64,000 nt of DNA from Neobacillus rhizophilus (GTDB lineage: Bacteria; Bacillota; Bacilli; Bacillales; Cytobacillaceae). The notes under the pieces are model-generated. The model did no database searches. It was given only the letters and a program-made list of their open reading frames with translations, and was not told the origin of the DNA. The stretch lies in NCBI RefSeq assembly GCF_018343535.1, contig NZ_JAGYPF010000001.1:1116001-1180000 (forward strand), read 5' to 3'. Position numbers and translations under genes: made by a program. How positions within the stretch are numbered: the stretch's first letter is position 1; every line of letters starts with the position of its first letter. Below are positions 48,479 through 59,987 of the stretch, in pieces.

Positions 48479-50461
48479 TTATTCTACGTCGTTGTAATTA
48501 ATCGTTTCTTCTGCAATAACTTTTGAATCACGAAACACCTGATAGCTGGCTTTTTTACCTTCCACAATAATCAATTTAATTTGCCTTGTTGTTGTTTCTG
48601 TAATATAGAAGACATCCGCAGGAACACTCATATTGTGATTCATATCATCAATATAAATCCTTACCTCTTGTTTTTGTCCAGGCTGACCTGGTATAGGAGG
48701 TTCGTAATCAATGGTAACTTCTTTCGTTTTTTCCTTAGGGGGTTTTTCTTCTTTTCCTTTTGAGACAATCACGGTGACTTTATCACCTTTTTGAAGCTGA
48801 GTCCCTTGTTTAGGTTCTTGCGAAATGATCATACCCTTTGGAATGGTTTCATTATATTGTTCCTGAGAAGCATCTAACGTTAAACCGAACGATGCCGCAT
48901 AATCCTGTGCAGCTTTTACACTATATTGTGTTAGATCCAATAAAACGATTTTTTCCGGGCCCTTACTAACTTCAAATTCCAAAACAGTATCCTCTGGAAC
49001 TACCTTTTTCCCGCCGGAAGGATTTTGGCTGAGAATCGTTCCCGGTTCGCTGTCATCGTTTTTCTCAGTCTTCTTTATATCTTTAAAATTCTGATTATCT
49101 AACAAACGAATTACATCATCGTATTGCCGGCCCACATAATCGGATAATTCATATTTTTCTTTTCCGGTACTAATATAAAGTGTTACCTTTGATTTTTCTT
49201 TAACGATTGTATCCGCTTCGGGATTCGTTTTAATAACACTGCCCTTTTCGATTTCTTCGTCAGTTAGTTTAATTCTCTTATCAATAGTCAGCCCCTGAGT
49301 TCTTAACTTTGAAATTGCATCGTCTTCCTTCATTCCGCTGACATCAGGAATCTTGACATCCTTTGCTGAGATTAATCCCGGAACAAAATAGGCGGATAGT
49401 CCAAGCAAAACCAGCAAAACTAAAAGTGATGTTAAAACGATTGGCCATTTTCTTCGCTTTTTATTTGCCCCTTTTCCTTGTTTCGAATCTGAAGTGCCAC
49501 CCGAACCGCTAGTATTTTTTTCACTGGTGTGAACAATTGTTTCATCTAAGTTTTTTAATGGCTTATCATTTGTAATAATCGGGATGGCCTTTGTCGCTTC
49601 ATCATCAATCGGTATGATAAATTTGGGTTCAAACAGTCGATCCGGATCAAGCGCTGTCCGTAAATCCTCCTCCATTTCATCGACGCTATTATAGCGATGA
49701 AATGGATCTTTCGCCGTCGCTTTTAAGACGATATTTTCTACACTCTGCGGAATGTTTGGATTCCATCTTCTGACAGACGGAGTTTCGGATTGCAAATGCT
49801 TAAGAGCAATTGATACAGCAGATTCTCCGGAAAAAGGAAGTCTGCCGGTCAATAATTCGAACATAACAATCCCCAGCGAATATATATCTGACTTTCGATT
49901 GGCCATACCGCCTCGGGCCTGCTCTGGCGATAAATAATGGACAGACCCAAGAACTGAATTAGTCTGCGTAATGCTTGTGGCACTTAAAGCCATGGCAATA
50001 CCAAAATCCGTGATTTTCACATTCCCATCATGGTCTACCAAAATATTATGCGGTTTAATATCACGGTGAATAATATGGTTATGATGAGCATGAGAAATTG
50101 CCGAGGTCAACTGTTTCATAATTTCAATTGCCTCTTCCACTTTAAGAGGAGAATTTTGCTGTATGTATTGTTTCAATGTATTCCCATCTACAAATTCCAT
50201 AACGATATAATATAAATCATCTTCTTCGCCAACATCAAATATATTGACAATGTTTGGGTGTGCAAGGCTTGTAGCAGATTGTGCTTCTCGATGAAACCGC
50301 CGAATAAACTCTTCATCATTTGCAAAATCAAGCCGGAGCATTTTAACCGCAACGTCCCGGTCAAGGATCATATCATGAGCAAGGTAAACGTTGGCCATGC
50401 CGCCTCCGCCAATCATATCAATGATTTTATAGCGGCCGCTTAGTCTTTTACCAATCAACAT
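48479..50461 (-). CDS. prkC: Serine/threonine protein kinase PrkC with PASTA repeats
   Basis: Membrane kinase that senses peptidoglycan fragments and controls germination and stationary-phase physiology. 660 residues. Kinase domain about 10-270: IGGGGMANVYLAHD, VAVK (Lys40), IHRDIKPHNILVD, TDFGIA and SPEQARGG. One transmembrane helix (about 335-357). Three extracellular PASTA repeats (about 358-565) and a C-terminal Ig-like segment. The start overlaps the prpC stop by one base. Confidence 0.97.
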   Translation of the reverse strand: MLIGKRLSGRYKIIDMIGGGGMANVYLAHDMILDRDVAVKMLRLDFANDEEFIRRFHREAQSATSLAHPNIVNIFDVGEEDDLYYIVMEFVDGNTLKQYIQQNSPLKVEEAIEIMKQLTSAISHAHHNHIIHRDIKPHNILVDHDGNVKITDFGIAMALSATSITQTNSVLGSVHYLSPEQARGGMANRKSDIYSLGIVMFELLTGRLPFSGESAVSIALKHLQSETPSVRRWNPNIPQSVENIVLKATAKDPFHRYNSVDEMEEDLRTALDPDRLFEPKFIIPIDDEATKAIPIITNDKPLKNLDETIVHTSEKNTSGSGGTSDSKQGKGANKKRRKWPIVLTSLLVLLVLLGLSAYFVPGLISAKDVKIPDVSGMKEDDAISKLRTQGLTIDKRIKLTDEEIEKGSVIKTNPEADTIVKEKSKVTLYISTGKEKYELSDYVGRQYDDVIRLLDNQNFKDIKKTEKNDDSEPGTILSQNPSGGKKVVPEDTVLEFEVSKGPEKIVLLDLTQYSVKAAQDYAASFGLTLDASQEQYNETIPKGMIISQEPKQGTQLQKGDKVTVIVSKGKEEKPPKEKTKEVTIDYEPPIPGQPGQKQEVRIYIDDMNHNMSVPADVFYITETTTRQIKLIIVEGKKASYQVFRDSKVIAEETINYNDVE

Positions 50462-51213
50462 TACATACCACCCTCACTGGCTTCCAAAAACTCTACTATA
50501 GCCAATGTAATGTTGTCTTCTCCGCCATTTTCATTTGCAAGTGAGATAAGGGTTTTCGCTTTTTCCTCAAGATGGCCGCTGCTTAACAGCGTATCTTTCA
50601 TCCTTGTTTCACTGACTTTATTGGAAAGACCGTCAGAACATAAAAGGAGTAAATCGCCTTCTTCGAAAGTGATTGTTTTAATATCCATTTCGACTGTTTT
50701 TTCAGTCCCCAATGCCCTTAGCAATACATTTTTACGAGGATGATGCTCTGCATCCTCTTTGGAAATTTGCCCGGTTCTGACTAATTCATTAACAAGGGAA
50801 TGGTCTTCGGTAATTTGCTTAAAACCAGATTCATTAAGAATATAACCGCGGCTGTCGCCTATATTTGCCATTGTCGCAAACAAACTCGTAGCGATGGCAG
50901 CGACAATCGTCGTCCCCATTCCGTCACATTCCGTATGACTTAAGGCATGGTCAAAAAGAATTTCATTTACCTTTTTAATATGCTCCTCGAGCCACGTTTC
51001 GGCCGTCTCGGCATCTTTAATTCCTTTGGTTTTTTCCCATTCTTGTTTTAAATGCGATACGCTCATTTCACTTGCTACATCACCCGCACGGTGGCCGCCC
51101 ATCCCATCGGCTACGATGGCAAGGCGGTCCCCGTCAAGGTTAATAAAAACTCCCCCGGCATCCTCATTGTGAAGACGCACTTTCCCTCGGTCTGTTTGAA
51201 ATACTTCTTTCAT
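50461..51213 (-). CDS. prpC: PP2C-type protein phosphatase PrpC
   Basis: Reverses PrkC phosphorylation. The ATG at 51213 (MKEVFQTDRGKVR) gives 250 residues, the family length; the frame is open upstream to 51279 but that part overlaps rlmN. PP2C metal residues are in HNEDAGGVF, VADGMGGHRAGDVAS, NIGDSRGYI and LLLCSDGLSNKV, with GGEDNITLAIVE near the end. It begins four bases after rlmN. Confidence 0.96.
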   Translation of the reverse strand: MKEVFQTDRGKVRLHNEDAGGVFINLDGDRLAIVADGMGGHRAGDVASEMSVSHLKQEWEKTKGIKDAETAETWLEEHIKKVNEILFDHALSHTECDGMGTTIVAAIATSLFATMANIGDSRGYILNESGFKQITEDHSLVNELVRTGQISKEDAEHHPRKNVLLRALGTEKTVEMDIKTITFEEGDLLLLCSDGLSNKVSETRMKDTLLSSGHLEEKAKTLISLANENGGEDNITLAIVEFLEASEGGM

Positions 51214-51217
51214 ACCT

Positions 51218-52306
51218 TTACATCGTCTCCTCTTTTCGCTCCTTTGCACGAAGCTGCCCGCATGCTGCATCAATATCATGGCCGTGCTCCCGGCGAATGG
51301 TTACATTTATACCACGCGTTTTTAGCGTTTTCTCAAAAGCAAAAATCTTTTCTCTAGGCGTGCGGACGTAATCCCTTTCCGGAACGTAGTTAACAGGTAT
51401 CAGATTAACATGGCATTTAAGCCCTTTTATCAGTTCTGCCAATTCCTCGGCATGCTCTACAGAATCGTTAACACCGCCAAAAAGGCCATACTCAAAACTT
51501 ATTCTTCTGCCTGTCTTATCGATATAATACCGCACTGCTTTCATTAAGTCATCAAGTTTAAAAGCTTTATTAATCGGCATTAACCTTGACCTTAATTCCG
51601 TATTAGGAGCATGCAGGGAGATGGCAAAATTAATTTGCATATTTTCATCGGCAAATTGATAGATTTTCGGGATAATACCGCTTGTTGAAACAGTGATATG
51701 ACGAGCCCCGATATTTAACGCCTTTTCGTGATTGATAATTTTTAGAAAAGACAGCATATTATCGTAATTATCAAATGGCTCGCCAATACCCATAATGACA
51801 ACGGAACTGACGCGTTCATCTGATTCATCAAGAGCTTGCTGGACCTTGACAACCTGGGCAACGATTTCACCAGCTTCTAAATGTCTTTTTAAGCCGCCAA
51901 GAGTGGAAGCACAAAAGGTACAGCCAATTCTGCAGCCAACCTGAGTCGTTACACAAACTGAGTTTCCATAATCGTGACGCATTAAAACTGTCTCAATGGA
52001 ATATCCATCATGAAGTTCAAACAGAAATTTGATCGTTCCATCCGAGGATGTTTGCTGAATAACCGTATTTAAGGTAGTAATTTGAAACGCGGCGTCCAGT
52101 TTCTCTCTTAATCCTTTGGACAAATTGCTCATATCCTCAATGGTAGTGACCCGTTTTTTATAAAGCCAGTCAAAAATTTGCTCAGCTCTGAATGGTTTTT
52201 CGCCATTCTCTTTCAGCCATTCCTTTAAATCTTGAAGCTCCAGTGAGTAAATCGATTTCTTTTTGTCCAATGCTGTATTCTTCTCTGCTGTATTTAGTTG
52301 TTCCAA
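51218..52306 (-). CDS. rlmN: 23S rRNA/tRNA adenine-C2 methyltransferase RlmN
   Basis: Radical SAM enzyme that methylates A2503 of 23S rRNA and A37 of some tRNAs. 362 residues. The cluster motif [10 protein letters not shown] has the CxxxCxxC spacing; the catalytic Cys is near the end in [25 protein letters not shown] and [16 protein letters not shown] are family segments. The start is TTG at 52306, eight bases after GGAAGG. Confidence 0.96.
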   Translation of the reverse strand: MEQLNTAEKNTALDKKKSIYSLELQDLKEWLKENGEKPFRAEQIFDWLYKKRVTTIEDMSNLSKGLREKLDAAFQITTLNTVIQQTSSDGTIKFLFELHDGYSIETVLMRHDYGNSVCVTTQVGCRIGCTFCASTLGGLKRHLEAGEIVAQVVKVQQALDESDERVSSVVIMGIGEPFDNYDNMLSFLKIINHEKALNIGARHITVSTSGIIPKIYQFADENMQINFAISLHAPNTELRSRLMPINKAFKLDDLMKAVRYYIDKTGRRISFEYGLFGGVNDSVEHAEELAELIKGLKCHVNLIPVNYVPERDYVRTPREKIFAFEKTLKTRGINVTIRREHGHDIDAACGQLRAKERKEETM

Positions 52307-52309
52307 TCG

Positions 52310-53662
52310 TTACACCTTCCTTTTTAAAGCGGCTATATAAAAGCCGTCTGACCCAAAATCCTGTGGGAATATTTGTAAATCAAATCCGGTAATGAGCGGT
52401 TGAATCGCTTCTGGCATCCTGTTTTTGAATGATAAATCTCCCTCAAACTCCGGATTGTTTTCTAAAAATGTCTTTACTGTATGTTCATTTTCCTCTTTAT
52501 CTACTGTACAGGTACTATATACAAGGGTACCGCCTTTTTTCAGTAGAGGCGCAACAGATGTTAATAGACTTTGTTGAATACTGCTTAAACGCTCTAAGTC
52601 CTTTTCGGTCTTGGTATACTTCATATCAGGCTTTCTTCTCATTACCCCAAGCCCGGAACATGGTGCATCAAGCAGAATGCGATGAAATGTTTCCTGCTTG
52701 AACTTTTCCTGCAGCAATCTTGAATCAGAGACATTTGTCTTTATATTTGATAACCCTAATCGGCGGGCATTTTCATTGATTAGTCTTACTTTGTGCTGGT
52801 GAAGGTCAACGGAAATCACTTCGCCAGTATTTTGCATCTTTTCAGCAATATGCGTGCTTTTACCTCCAGGGGCTGCACAAGCATCAAGGACAAATTCATT
52901 TTTTTCGGCTCCTAATGCATAGGCTGCAAGCATTGAACTTTCATCTTGAATTGTGAACATTCCATATTTAAAAGCAATGCTAGTAGCCAGATTTCCCTTT
53001 AACGACCTAATCGCCTCTGGAATAATCGGGCTTTTTTCAATTTCAAACCCCTCTTCTTCCAGCACCTGGGCACATTCATCTCGAGAAATCTTGGTGAGAT
53101 TGACTCTGGCAATTTGCATCGGTGCCGTCAGATTGATCTCACACATTTCTTTTGTTTTATCATAGCCAAATTGGCTGACCCAGCGGCCCACAAGCCATAA
53201 TGGGTGACTCGTTTCCAGTGATAATCTTTCAATTGGGTCAGAAACTTCATTTAAAGATGGAAGTCCTTCTCTTTGAATGCTTCTAAGCACACCATTAACC
53301 AAACCTGCAATTCCTTTATGTCCACGTTTTTTGGCTATTTCTACTGCCTCATATATAGCAGCACGATCAGGAATTCGGTCAAGATAAACCATTTGATAAA
53401 CAGTAAGTCTAAGTAAATGAATAATCCAATCCGCCAATTTTTTATGGTCTTTTATATAAGGCTTGAGAAAGAAATCTAAGGCCATTCTTCTTTGTAACGT
53501 CCCATAGGTTAATTCCGTTAATAAGCCGATATCCTTTTGCGAAATTTGATTATTATTGATTGCATGATTAAGCAGAAGATTGCTGTAGGATTGATTTTTT
53601 TCTATCGTAACAAGAAGATCCATTGCCGCTTCCCGTACATTCGTTCTCGCTTTGGTTGTCAT
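52310..53662 (-). CDS. rsmB: 16S rRNA (cytosine967-C5)-methyltransferase RsmB
   Basis: 450 residues. N-terminal NusB-like RNA-binding domain (about 5-135) followed by a SAM-dependent domain: LDACAAPGGKSTHIAE, SVDLHQHKVRLI, LLDAPCSGLGVMRRKPD with the catalytic Cys, and LVYSTCTVDKEENE. It lies one base downstream of fmt, so translation is coupled. Confidence 0.96.
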   Translation of the reverse strand: MTTKARTNVREAAMDLLVTIEKNQSYSNLLLNHAINNNQISQKDIGLLTELTYGTLQRRMALDFFLKPYIKDHKKLADWIIHLLRLTVYQMVYLDRIPDRAAIYEAVEIAKKRGHKGIAGLVNGVLRSIQREGLPSLNEVSDPIERLSLETSHPLWLVGRWVSQFGYDKTKEMCEINLTAPMQIARVNLTKISRDECAQVLEEEGFEIEKSPIIPEAIRSLKGNLATSIAFKYGMFTIQDESSMLAAYALGAEKNEFVLDACAAPGGKSTHIAEKMQNTGEVISVDLHQHKVRLINENARRLGLSNIKTNVSDSRLLQEKFKQETFHRILLDAPCSGLGVMRRKPDMKYTKTEKDLERLSSIQQSLLTSVAPLLKKGGTLVYSTCTVDKEENEHTVKTFLENNPEFEGDLSFKNRMPEAIQPLITGFDLQIFPQDFGSDGFYIAALKRKV

Positions 53663-53663
53663 T

Positions 53664-54608
53664 TTATTCTCCTAATTTACTGCCTGCTGAAATTTTCGAA
53701 CCCGCTCCCCGTAAAAATTGCTCACTGGCCATTTTTGTTTTTCCAGATGGCTGCAGTTCGATAATTTTAATCGCCGTATCATCTCCGGTGCTGACCGTTA
53801 AGCCGTCCGGCTCAATGTTGATGATTGTCCCGGGTACGTCCTGCTTGGCATTTTTAATTTTCTCCGCTTGCCAAATTTTTAGCACCTGGCCATCTAATAT
53901 CGTAAAAGCAACAGGCCATGGATTTAAGCCGCGAATTTGATTATATATTTCAGCGCCTGTTTTGGCCCAATTAATTTTTTCCTGTTCTCGCTTAATATTG
54001 GGAGCAAAGGTCGCCTCGCTGTCATTCTGCGGCACTGGGTTTAATTTGCCCTCGAGGAGCCTAGTCAACGTTTCTGAAAGCAGTTTGGCACCTGCCGCAC
54101 TAAGTTTTTCATGTAGTGTACCAACGTTATCATCTTCGGCAATTGGAACTTCCACTTTTGATAACATATCACCGGCATCTAATTTCTCGACCATATACAT
54201 AATGGTAACGCCTGTTTTCTTTTTCCCCTGCATAATAGCATAATGGATTGGAGCTCCGCCGCGTAATTCCGGAAGCAAGGAAGCATGGACATTGATACAG
54301 CCAAATTTCGGGGCATCCAGCAGCTCCTTTGGTAAAATTTGGCCAAAGGCTGCCGTTACGATTAAGTCCGGCTTCAAAGCGAGGATTTTACTGAGCTCTT
54401 CTGAATGACGAATTTTTTCCGGCTGCAAGACAGGGATGCCCTGCTTTACCGCTTCTACCTTAACGGGAGGCGGTGTTAAAACCTTTTTTCTACCGACGGG
54501 CCTGTCCGGCTGGGTTACCACGCCAATTACCTCGTAGCCATCTTTAATGATTTGTCCTAAAATAGGCACTGAAAAATCAGGTGTACCCATAAAAACAATT
54601 TTCGTCAT
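53664..54608 (-). CDS. fmt: Methionyl-tRNA formyltransferase
   Basis: Formylates initiator Met-tRNA using 10-formyl-THF. 314 residues. [38 protein letters not shown], the catalytic [18 protein letters not shown] with Asn-His, and a C-terminal OB domain with [12 protein letters not shown]. It overlaps def by four bases; the pair adds and removes the N-terminal formyl group. Confidence 0.97.
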   Translation of the reverse strand: MTKIVFMGTPDFSVPILGQIIKDGYEVIGVVTQPDRPVGRKKVLTPPPVKVEAVKQGIPVLQPEKIRHSEELSKILALKPDLIVTAAFGQILPKELLDAPKFGCINVHASLLPELRGGAPIHYAIMQGKKKTGVTIMYMVEKLDAGDMLSKVEVPIAEDDNVGTLHEKLSAAGAKLLSETLTRLLEGKLNPVPQNDSEATFAPNIKREQEKINWAKTGAEIYNQIRGLNPWPVAFTILDGQVLKIWQAEKIKNAKQDVPGTIINIEPDGLTVSTGDDTAIKIIELQPSGKTKMASEQFLRGAGSKISAGSKLGE

Positions 54609-55090
54609 TCAGCCTCTACTCCTTTTAACTCATCTTCCTCGAGATATCGCAATACCTTTGCTGTAAACAAAATCCCGTCTAAATGGTCGATTTCATGCTG
54701 AATAGCCCGTGCCAGGAACCCTTCAGCCTCCACTACATATTTTCTCCCTTTTCGGTCCAAGGCTTCAATTTTCACAAAATTTGGTCTTGATACTTCCCCA
54801 AACAAATCAGGAAAGCTTAAACAGCCCTCCGGTCCTGTTTGTTCTCCGGCTGTTTCGAGAATACGCGGATTTATCATTTCGATCGTCCCTGATTCATCAT
54901 CAATGTCGACGATCGCCACACGGGCGTCTATACCAATTTGCGGAGCGGCAAGCCCCACTCCATCAAATTCAATCATGGTGTCATACATATCATCTAGCAT
55001 TTTTGCCAGTTTTTTATCAAACTTTACTACCTCTTGGCATTTTGTTTCCAGTATCTCCGCAGGGTAGTTTACAATTTTACGTATCGCCAA
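54605..55090 (-). CDS. def: Peptide deformylase
   Basis: Removes the formyl group from nascent proteins. 161 residues with the three metal-site motifs [17 protein letters not shown] (Cys ligand) and QHEIDHLDG (two His and the catalytic Glu). The short form without the type 2 insertion. It follows priA by 51 bases. Confidence 0.97.
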   Translation of the reverse strand: MAIRKIVNYPAEILETKCQEVVKFDKKLAKMLDDMYDTMIEFDGVGLAAPQIGIDARVAIVDIDDESGTIEMINPRILETAGEQTGPEGCLSFPDLFGEVSRPNFVKIEALDRKGRKYVVEAEGFLARAIQHEIDHLDGILFTAKVLRYLEEDELKGVEAE

Positions 55091-55141
55091 AACTGTTCCT
55101 CCAGTATTTTTCTACTAATTATTATTTCATTTTCACCCAGT

Positions 55142-57553
55142 TTACATTAAGATAAACGGATTTACGTCAACGGACACAAGAAGTCCATTTTTCGCTTCAT
55201 TTTGATGTTGATCAATGATTGTTTTCAATGTTTTTGTCAGATTCGGTTCCCGCTTGTATTTTATCAGACATTGATAGCGATATCTATTATTAATCCTTGC
55301 GATTGGCGAGACTGAGGGGCCAAGAACAACAGCCTGGTTAGAAACCTGTGATCTCAAGAATCGGGCAATTTTCTCTGTCGCGGACATTACTGTCATCAAC
55401 TGCTCATGACTGACCGTAATAAGAGCAAGAAAATAAAAAGGCGGATAATGGTGCATTTTCCTGACAAACATTTCCCGCTGATAAAAAAGGTCATAGTTCT
55501 GTGTTCCTGCCAGCTCGATGCTGTAGTGTTCCGGAGTATAGGTTTGAATAATCACCTCTCCGGGCAGCTGATGACGCCCGGCCCGGCCGCTTACCTGTGT
55601 TAATAATTGAAAGGTTTTTTCTGATGACCGGAAGTCAGGCAAATGAAGCATCGTATCAGCGGAAAGCACACCGACAAGAGTAATATTAGGGAAGTCCAGC
55701 CCTTTTGCAATCATTTGCGTTCCCAATAAAATATCTGCTTTGCCGTCCTGAAACTCCTTCAGCAATCTTTCATGTGAACCCTTACGGCCTGTTGTGTCCA
55801 CATCCATCCGAATGACCCTGGCCTCGGGTAAAATTTTTCCAAGCTCGTCCTCAACCTTTTGTGTCCCTGTTCCAAAGTAGCGGATATATTCGCTTGAACA
55901 CTCAGGGCATATCTTTGGAACCGGGCTTTCAAAACCGCAATAGTGACATTTCATTTGAACTCCGGCCCGATGGTAGGTAAGGGAGATGTCACAGTTAGGA
56001 CAGCTTACAACATAGCCGCAATCCCTGCACATGACAAACGAAGAATGTCCGCGTTTATTTAAAAATAAAACGGACTGCTGGTTTTTTTCGAGCCTGTCCT
56101 TAAGCATTTCAAAAAGTTTCGTGGAAAACATTGAACGGTTCCCGGCGCGAAGCTCTTCACGCATATCAATAATTTCCACAGACGGCAATGCTTGATTATT
56201 CATTCGCGTCGGCAAGGACAAGAGATGATATACCTTCTTTTGCGCTCTCGCAAACGATTCTAAAGATGGAGTGGCACTGCCTAACACAACCGGACAAGAA
56301 TAGGTTTTCGCTCTTTCAATCGCCACATCTTTAGCATGATAGCGCGGCATTTCCTCCTGTTTATAACTTGTCTCATGCTCTTCATCAATAATGATAATGC
56401 CGATATTTTCAAACGGGGCAAAGATAGCGGATCTTGCTCCGACCGCTACCTTAACCTGTTTCCGTTGGATTTTCCGCCATTCATCGTACTTTTCACCGGC
56501 CGATAAACCGCTGTGGAGCACCGCAACCTGGTCACCGAATCTTCCTTTAAACCGATTGACCATCTGCGGTGTAAGAGCAATTTCCGGAACAAGGACTATC
56601 GCTTCCTTGCCTTTTTCAATGACCTCCTGAATGGATTGCAGGTAAATTTCTGTTTTACCGCTGCCAGTAACACCATAAAGCAGAAATACCTCATGTTGAT
56701 TTCCTTCAATCGAATCAAGAATCGGTTTAATGGCGGTGGTTTGGGCCTCTGTTAAGGGCAGCGGGCTGGTTCGTTCAAAGATGCGGTTTTCATATGGGTC
56801 CCGGTATACTTCTTTTTCCGCTTCCCATAGCAGTTTCTTTTCAACAAGGGCTTTGACTGTGGTCGAGGAGACTTTAATTTTTTCGGTTAATTGCCGCAAT
56901 TCAATTTCGCTGTGGTGTTCTATAAAATACGCCAGCACTTGCTTCTGCTTTTCCGCGTTTCCAGGCAGCCTCTCCAGCTCTAGCTTCATGTCCTGCGCAC
57001 CTAAAGCAGGGCCTATCACATGAACATGTTTTTTCCTAACCTTTTCCTTGACTTCATATAACACCTCCAGAAGCCCTTCGGCCGAAGCCCGCTGAAGATA
57101 TGGAACAAGGCCATTTTTTAATGCTATCTCCCAATTGAGCGTGCTGCTGTTAGAAAAGTACGACTGGAGCGGCAATTGCAAATCCGCGACGTCCGCTCCA
57201 GGAGCAAGTTTTACCTTTTTTTCGTACTTAGCTTTTAAAGCCGCGGGAAGCATGACCTGAAAGGCAAAAATCTTAAAGCATAGGGTATGGTCTGTGAGCC
57301 AAGTTCCAAGCTTTAATAATTCATGATTCAAAACCGGCTCAAGGTCCATCGGTTCAATAATTTCCCTTAACTGTTTGAATTCGGACTCACGCTTCACCTC
57401 AATAACAAACCCTTGAATATGACGCGGGCCAAACGGAACAACGACTCTCATTCCCGGTTGAATCGTCTCCTCCCATTGGGATGGAATAAGATAATCGAAT
57501 GCTTTATCTGTTTGTTTCGCCGGCACGTCTACAATGACACTGGCAATTTTCAT
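55142..57553 (-). CDS. priA: Primosomal replication protein PriA
   Basis: Superfamily 2 helicase that reloads the replisome at collapsed forks. 803 residues. N-terminal DNA-binding part (about 1-200), Walker A YGVTGSGKTEIYLQ near 290, the DEEH box, and two zinc-binding cysteine clusters (CRDCGYVVSCPNCD and CHYCG...CPECSSEYI) near 500-560. Motif VI QVSGRAGRHQLPGEV and a C-terminal domain complete it. It overlaps coaBC by four bases. Confidence 0.97.
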   Translation of the reverse strand: MKIASVIVDVPAKQTDKAFDYLIPSQWEETIQPGMRVVVPFGPRHIQGFVIEVKRESEFKQLREIIEPMDLEPVLNHELLKLGTWLTDHTLCFKIFAFQVMLPAALKAKYEKKVKLAPGADVADLQLPLQSYFSNSSTLNWEIALKNGLVPYLQRASAEGLLEVLYEVKEKVRKKHVHVIGPALGAQDMKLELERLPGNAEKQKQVLAYFIEHHSEIELRQLTEKIKVSSTTVKALVEKKLLWEAEKEVYRDPYENRIFERTSPLPLTEAQTTAIKPILDSIEGNQHEVFLLYGVTGSGKTEIYLQSIQEVIEKGKEAIVLVPEIALTPQMVNRFKGRFGDQVAVLHSGLSAGEKYDEWRKIQRKQVKVAVGARSAIFAPFENIGIIIIDEEHETSYKQEEMPRYHAKDVAIERAKTYSCPVVLGSATPSLESFARAQKKVYHLLSLPTRMNNQALPSVEIIDMREELRAGNRSMFSTKLFEMLKDRLEKNQQSVLFLNKRGHSSFVMCRDCGYVVSCPNCDISLTYHRAGVQMKCHYCGFESPVPKICPECSSEYIRYFGTGTQKVEDELGKILPEARVIRMDVDTTGRKGSHERLLKEFQDGKADILLGTQMIAKGLDFPNITLVGVLSADTMLHLPDFRSSEKTFQLLTQVSGRAGRHQLPGEVIIQTYTPEHYSIELAGTQNYDLFYQREMFVRKMHHYPPFYFLALITVSHEQLMTVMSATEKIARFLRSQVSNQAVVLGPSVSPIARINNRYRYQCLIKYKREPNLTKTLKTIIDQHQNEAKNGLLVSVDVNPFILM

Positions 57554-58764
57554 TTTTTCTCCAAATCCTTTAGAAGGGCGGCAATTTCTTCAATAATTTT
57601 TCCGGCGACGTCCGCTTTAGACATCAAAGGCAATTCAACAATTGAGCCGTCACGTTTGTATAGGGTGACGATGTTTGTATCTGTGCCAAATCCTGCTCCC
57701 TCGGCCTTCACATTGTTTGCAACAATCATATTAGCATTTTTTGTTAACAGTTTTTTCCGAGCATATTCATCGACATTATTTGTTTCCGCCGCAAAACCAA
57801 TCAGCAACTGATTTTTCTTTCTTTGGCCAAGTTCAAATAAAATATCCTTTGTTCGTTCAAGCTCTAGTGTAGTGCCGCCAGGCTGTTTTTTCACCTTTTC
57901 ATTATAAGCAAATTTCGGACGGTAATCAGCAACAGCCGCTGTTTTTATCACAATATCCGCCTTATCAAAAACTTCTATACAAGCGTTGTACATATCTTCC
58001 GCGCTCTCAACCTTGACTAGGTCAATACCAGTGGGAGCGGGTATTTGCACCGGACCGGAAATCAACACTACACGGGCCCCTTGCTTCCTAGCTTCTTCTG
58101 CAATGGAATAACCCATTTTTCCGCTTGAATGATTCGATATAAAACGGACAGGGTCAATTTTTTCCCTTGTCGGTCCAGCCGTAATCACCACTGTTTTCCC
58201 TTTAAGCAGTTTAAATTCCTTTTTGGCAAAAAAACCTTGAATTAATTCAACAATCTTCTCTGGTTCTTCTAAGCGTCCTTTGCCAACATAGCCGCAGGCA
58301 AGATAGCCTTCGCTTGGTTCGATGAACCGATATCCGTAGTCCGCTAAAGTGTCAAGATTCTTTTTAACCGCTGGGTGGTCATACATATGGACGTTCATGG
58401 CTGGTGCAATCCAGACGGGTGCCGTTGTTGCAAGCAACGTAGTCGTGACCATATTATCAGCAATCCCGCCCGCCAGTTTGGCGATCGTATTGGCTGTGGC
58501 TGGTGCCACGAGGATCAGATCGGCCCAGTCGGCTAAGTCGATATGGGCAATGACCTGCGGATTTTTTTCATCAAATGTATCTGTATAAACTTCATGGCGT
58601 GAAAGTGCTTGGAAGGTTAATGGGGTTACGAATTGGCTGGCTGATTCGGTAATTATAACCTTAACTTGGGCACCGGCTTGAACGAGTTTACTTGTCAAGG
58701 CCGCTGCTTTGTAAACAGCAATTCCACCTGTTACACATAATAATATTCTTTTATTGGTTAACAT
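57550..58764 (-). CDS. coaBC: Bifunctional phosphopantothenoylcysteine decarboxylase/synthetase
   Basis: Two successive coenzyme A steps. 404 residues: N-terminal CoaC flavoprotein (about 1-180) with VTGGIAVYKAAALTSKL, the catalytic His region, and PAMNVHMYDHPAVKKN; the substrate-lid Cys lies in GYLACGYVGKGRL. The C-terminal CoaB part has VITAGPTREKIDPVRFISN and KTAAVADYRPK. It starts the long priA-to-thiN run. Confidence 0.97.
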   Translation of the reverse strand: MLTNKRILLCVTGGIAVYKAAALTSKLVQAGAQVKVIITESASQFVTPLTFQALSRHEVYTDTFDEKNPQVIAHIDLADWADLILVAPATANTIAKLAGGIADNMVTTTLLATTAPVWIAPAMNVHMYDHPAVKKNLDTLADYGYRFIEPSEGYLACGYVGKGRLEEPEKIVELIQGFFAKKEFKLLKGKTVVITAGPTREKIDPVRFISNHSSGKMGYSIAEEARKQGARVVLISGPVQIPAPTGIDLVKVESAEDMYNACIEVFDKADIVIKTAAVADYRPKFAYNEKVKKQPGGTTLELERTKDILFELGQRKKNQLLIGFAAETNNVDEYARKKLLTKNANMIVANNVKAEGAGFGTDTNIVTLYKRDGSIVELPLMSKADVAGKIIEEIAALLKDLEKK

Positions 58765-58800
58765 ACTTTTCCCCCGCTTTATGTAAACACCTTTTTCTTT

Positions 58801-58829
58801 ATTATGATTGAATTTTACTTATTTTTCAC
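58801..58829 (-). promoter_or_regulatory. Weak candidate promoter for coaBC
   Basis: GTGAAA (58824-58829), 17-base spacer, CATAAT (58801-58806), between repeat copy D and coaBC. Four and five of six matches. Confidence 0.35.
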
Positions 58830-58868
58830 CTTTTACTATTCGAATTCGACAAATTTCTATTAATGGGT

Positions 58869-59058
58869 CTGTTGATTTCCGCTCCACAAGGAAAGCTTCG
58901 GCAGCATAGGCATCGCACGACTGAAAGCGATAGCTTTTAGGAGGAGGCGCTCGCTTTCCGCGGGCGGTACGGGGAGCCTCCTCGGCGCTTAAGCCCTGTG
59001 GGGTCTCCCCTGCCCCGTACTCCCGCAGGAGTCGAGCGCCTTTCGCTCCAATCAACAG
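58869..59058 (-). repeat. MITE-like repeat copy D (long form)
   Basis: Ends CTGTTGATTTCCGCTCCACA and TTCGCTCCAATCAACAG. Carries the same extra left block as copy C (starts AAGGAAAGCT in both), then the shared core CGCTTTCCGCGGGCGGTACG, GGGGAGCCTCCTCGGCGC and CTCCCGCAGGAGTCGAGCGC. It fills half of the 376 bp gap between rpoZ and coaBC. Confidence 0.85.
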
Positions 59059-59082
59059 AGAGAAAAATACTTATCATAACTT

Positions 59083-59120
59083 TAACAAAAATAAAAAGGC
59101 TGACTGTTATGTCAAGCCTT
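59083..59120 (-). terminator. rpoZ terminator
   Basis: AAGGC-TGAC faces GTCA-AGCCTT (59096-59104 and 59111-59120) with one bulged base, followed by TTTATTTTTG on the minus strand. Confidence 0.78.
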
Positions 59121-59140
59121 CATTAAATGGTTTTCTACAT

Positions 59141-59359
59141 TTATTCAGCAGGAGTATCTGCTTTTTTGGCAATGCGGTAGGTTAGCTCGCCACTGTAAAT
59201 TTCTTCAAGTGCTTTTCCAACATATTTGTAGGAAACATATTTTGGCAGTCTCTCGTCTTTTGCCTGCGACATGGCGCGGGCACGCTTAGCTGCCACGGAT
59301 ACCAAGGAATATTTTGAATCAATTTTTTCCAGCAATGAATCGATAGAAGGGTATAACAT
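59141..59359 (-). CDS. rpoZ: RNA polymerase omega subunit
   Basis: Assembly chaperone of RNA polymerase. 72 residues from the ATG at 59359, nine bases after GGAGG ([20 protein letters not shown]); a TTG three codons earlier touches the ribosome binding site and is rejected. [10 protein letters not shown] and [16 protein letters not shown] are typical. It starts one base after the gmk stop. Confidence 0.95.
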   Translation of the reverse strand: MLYPSIDSLLEKIDSKYSLVSVAAKRARAMSQAKDERLPKYVSYKYVGKALEEIYSGELTYRIAKKADTPAE

Positions 59360-59360
59360 T

Positions 59361-59987
<627 letters not shown>
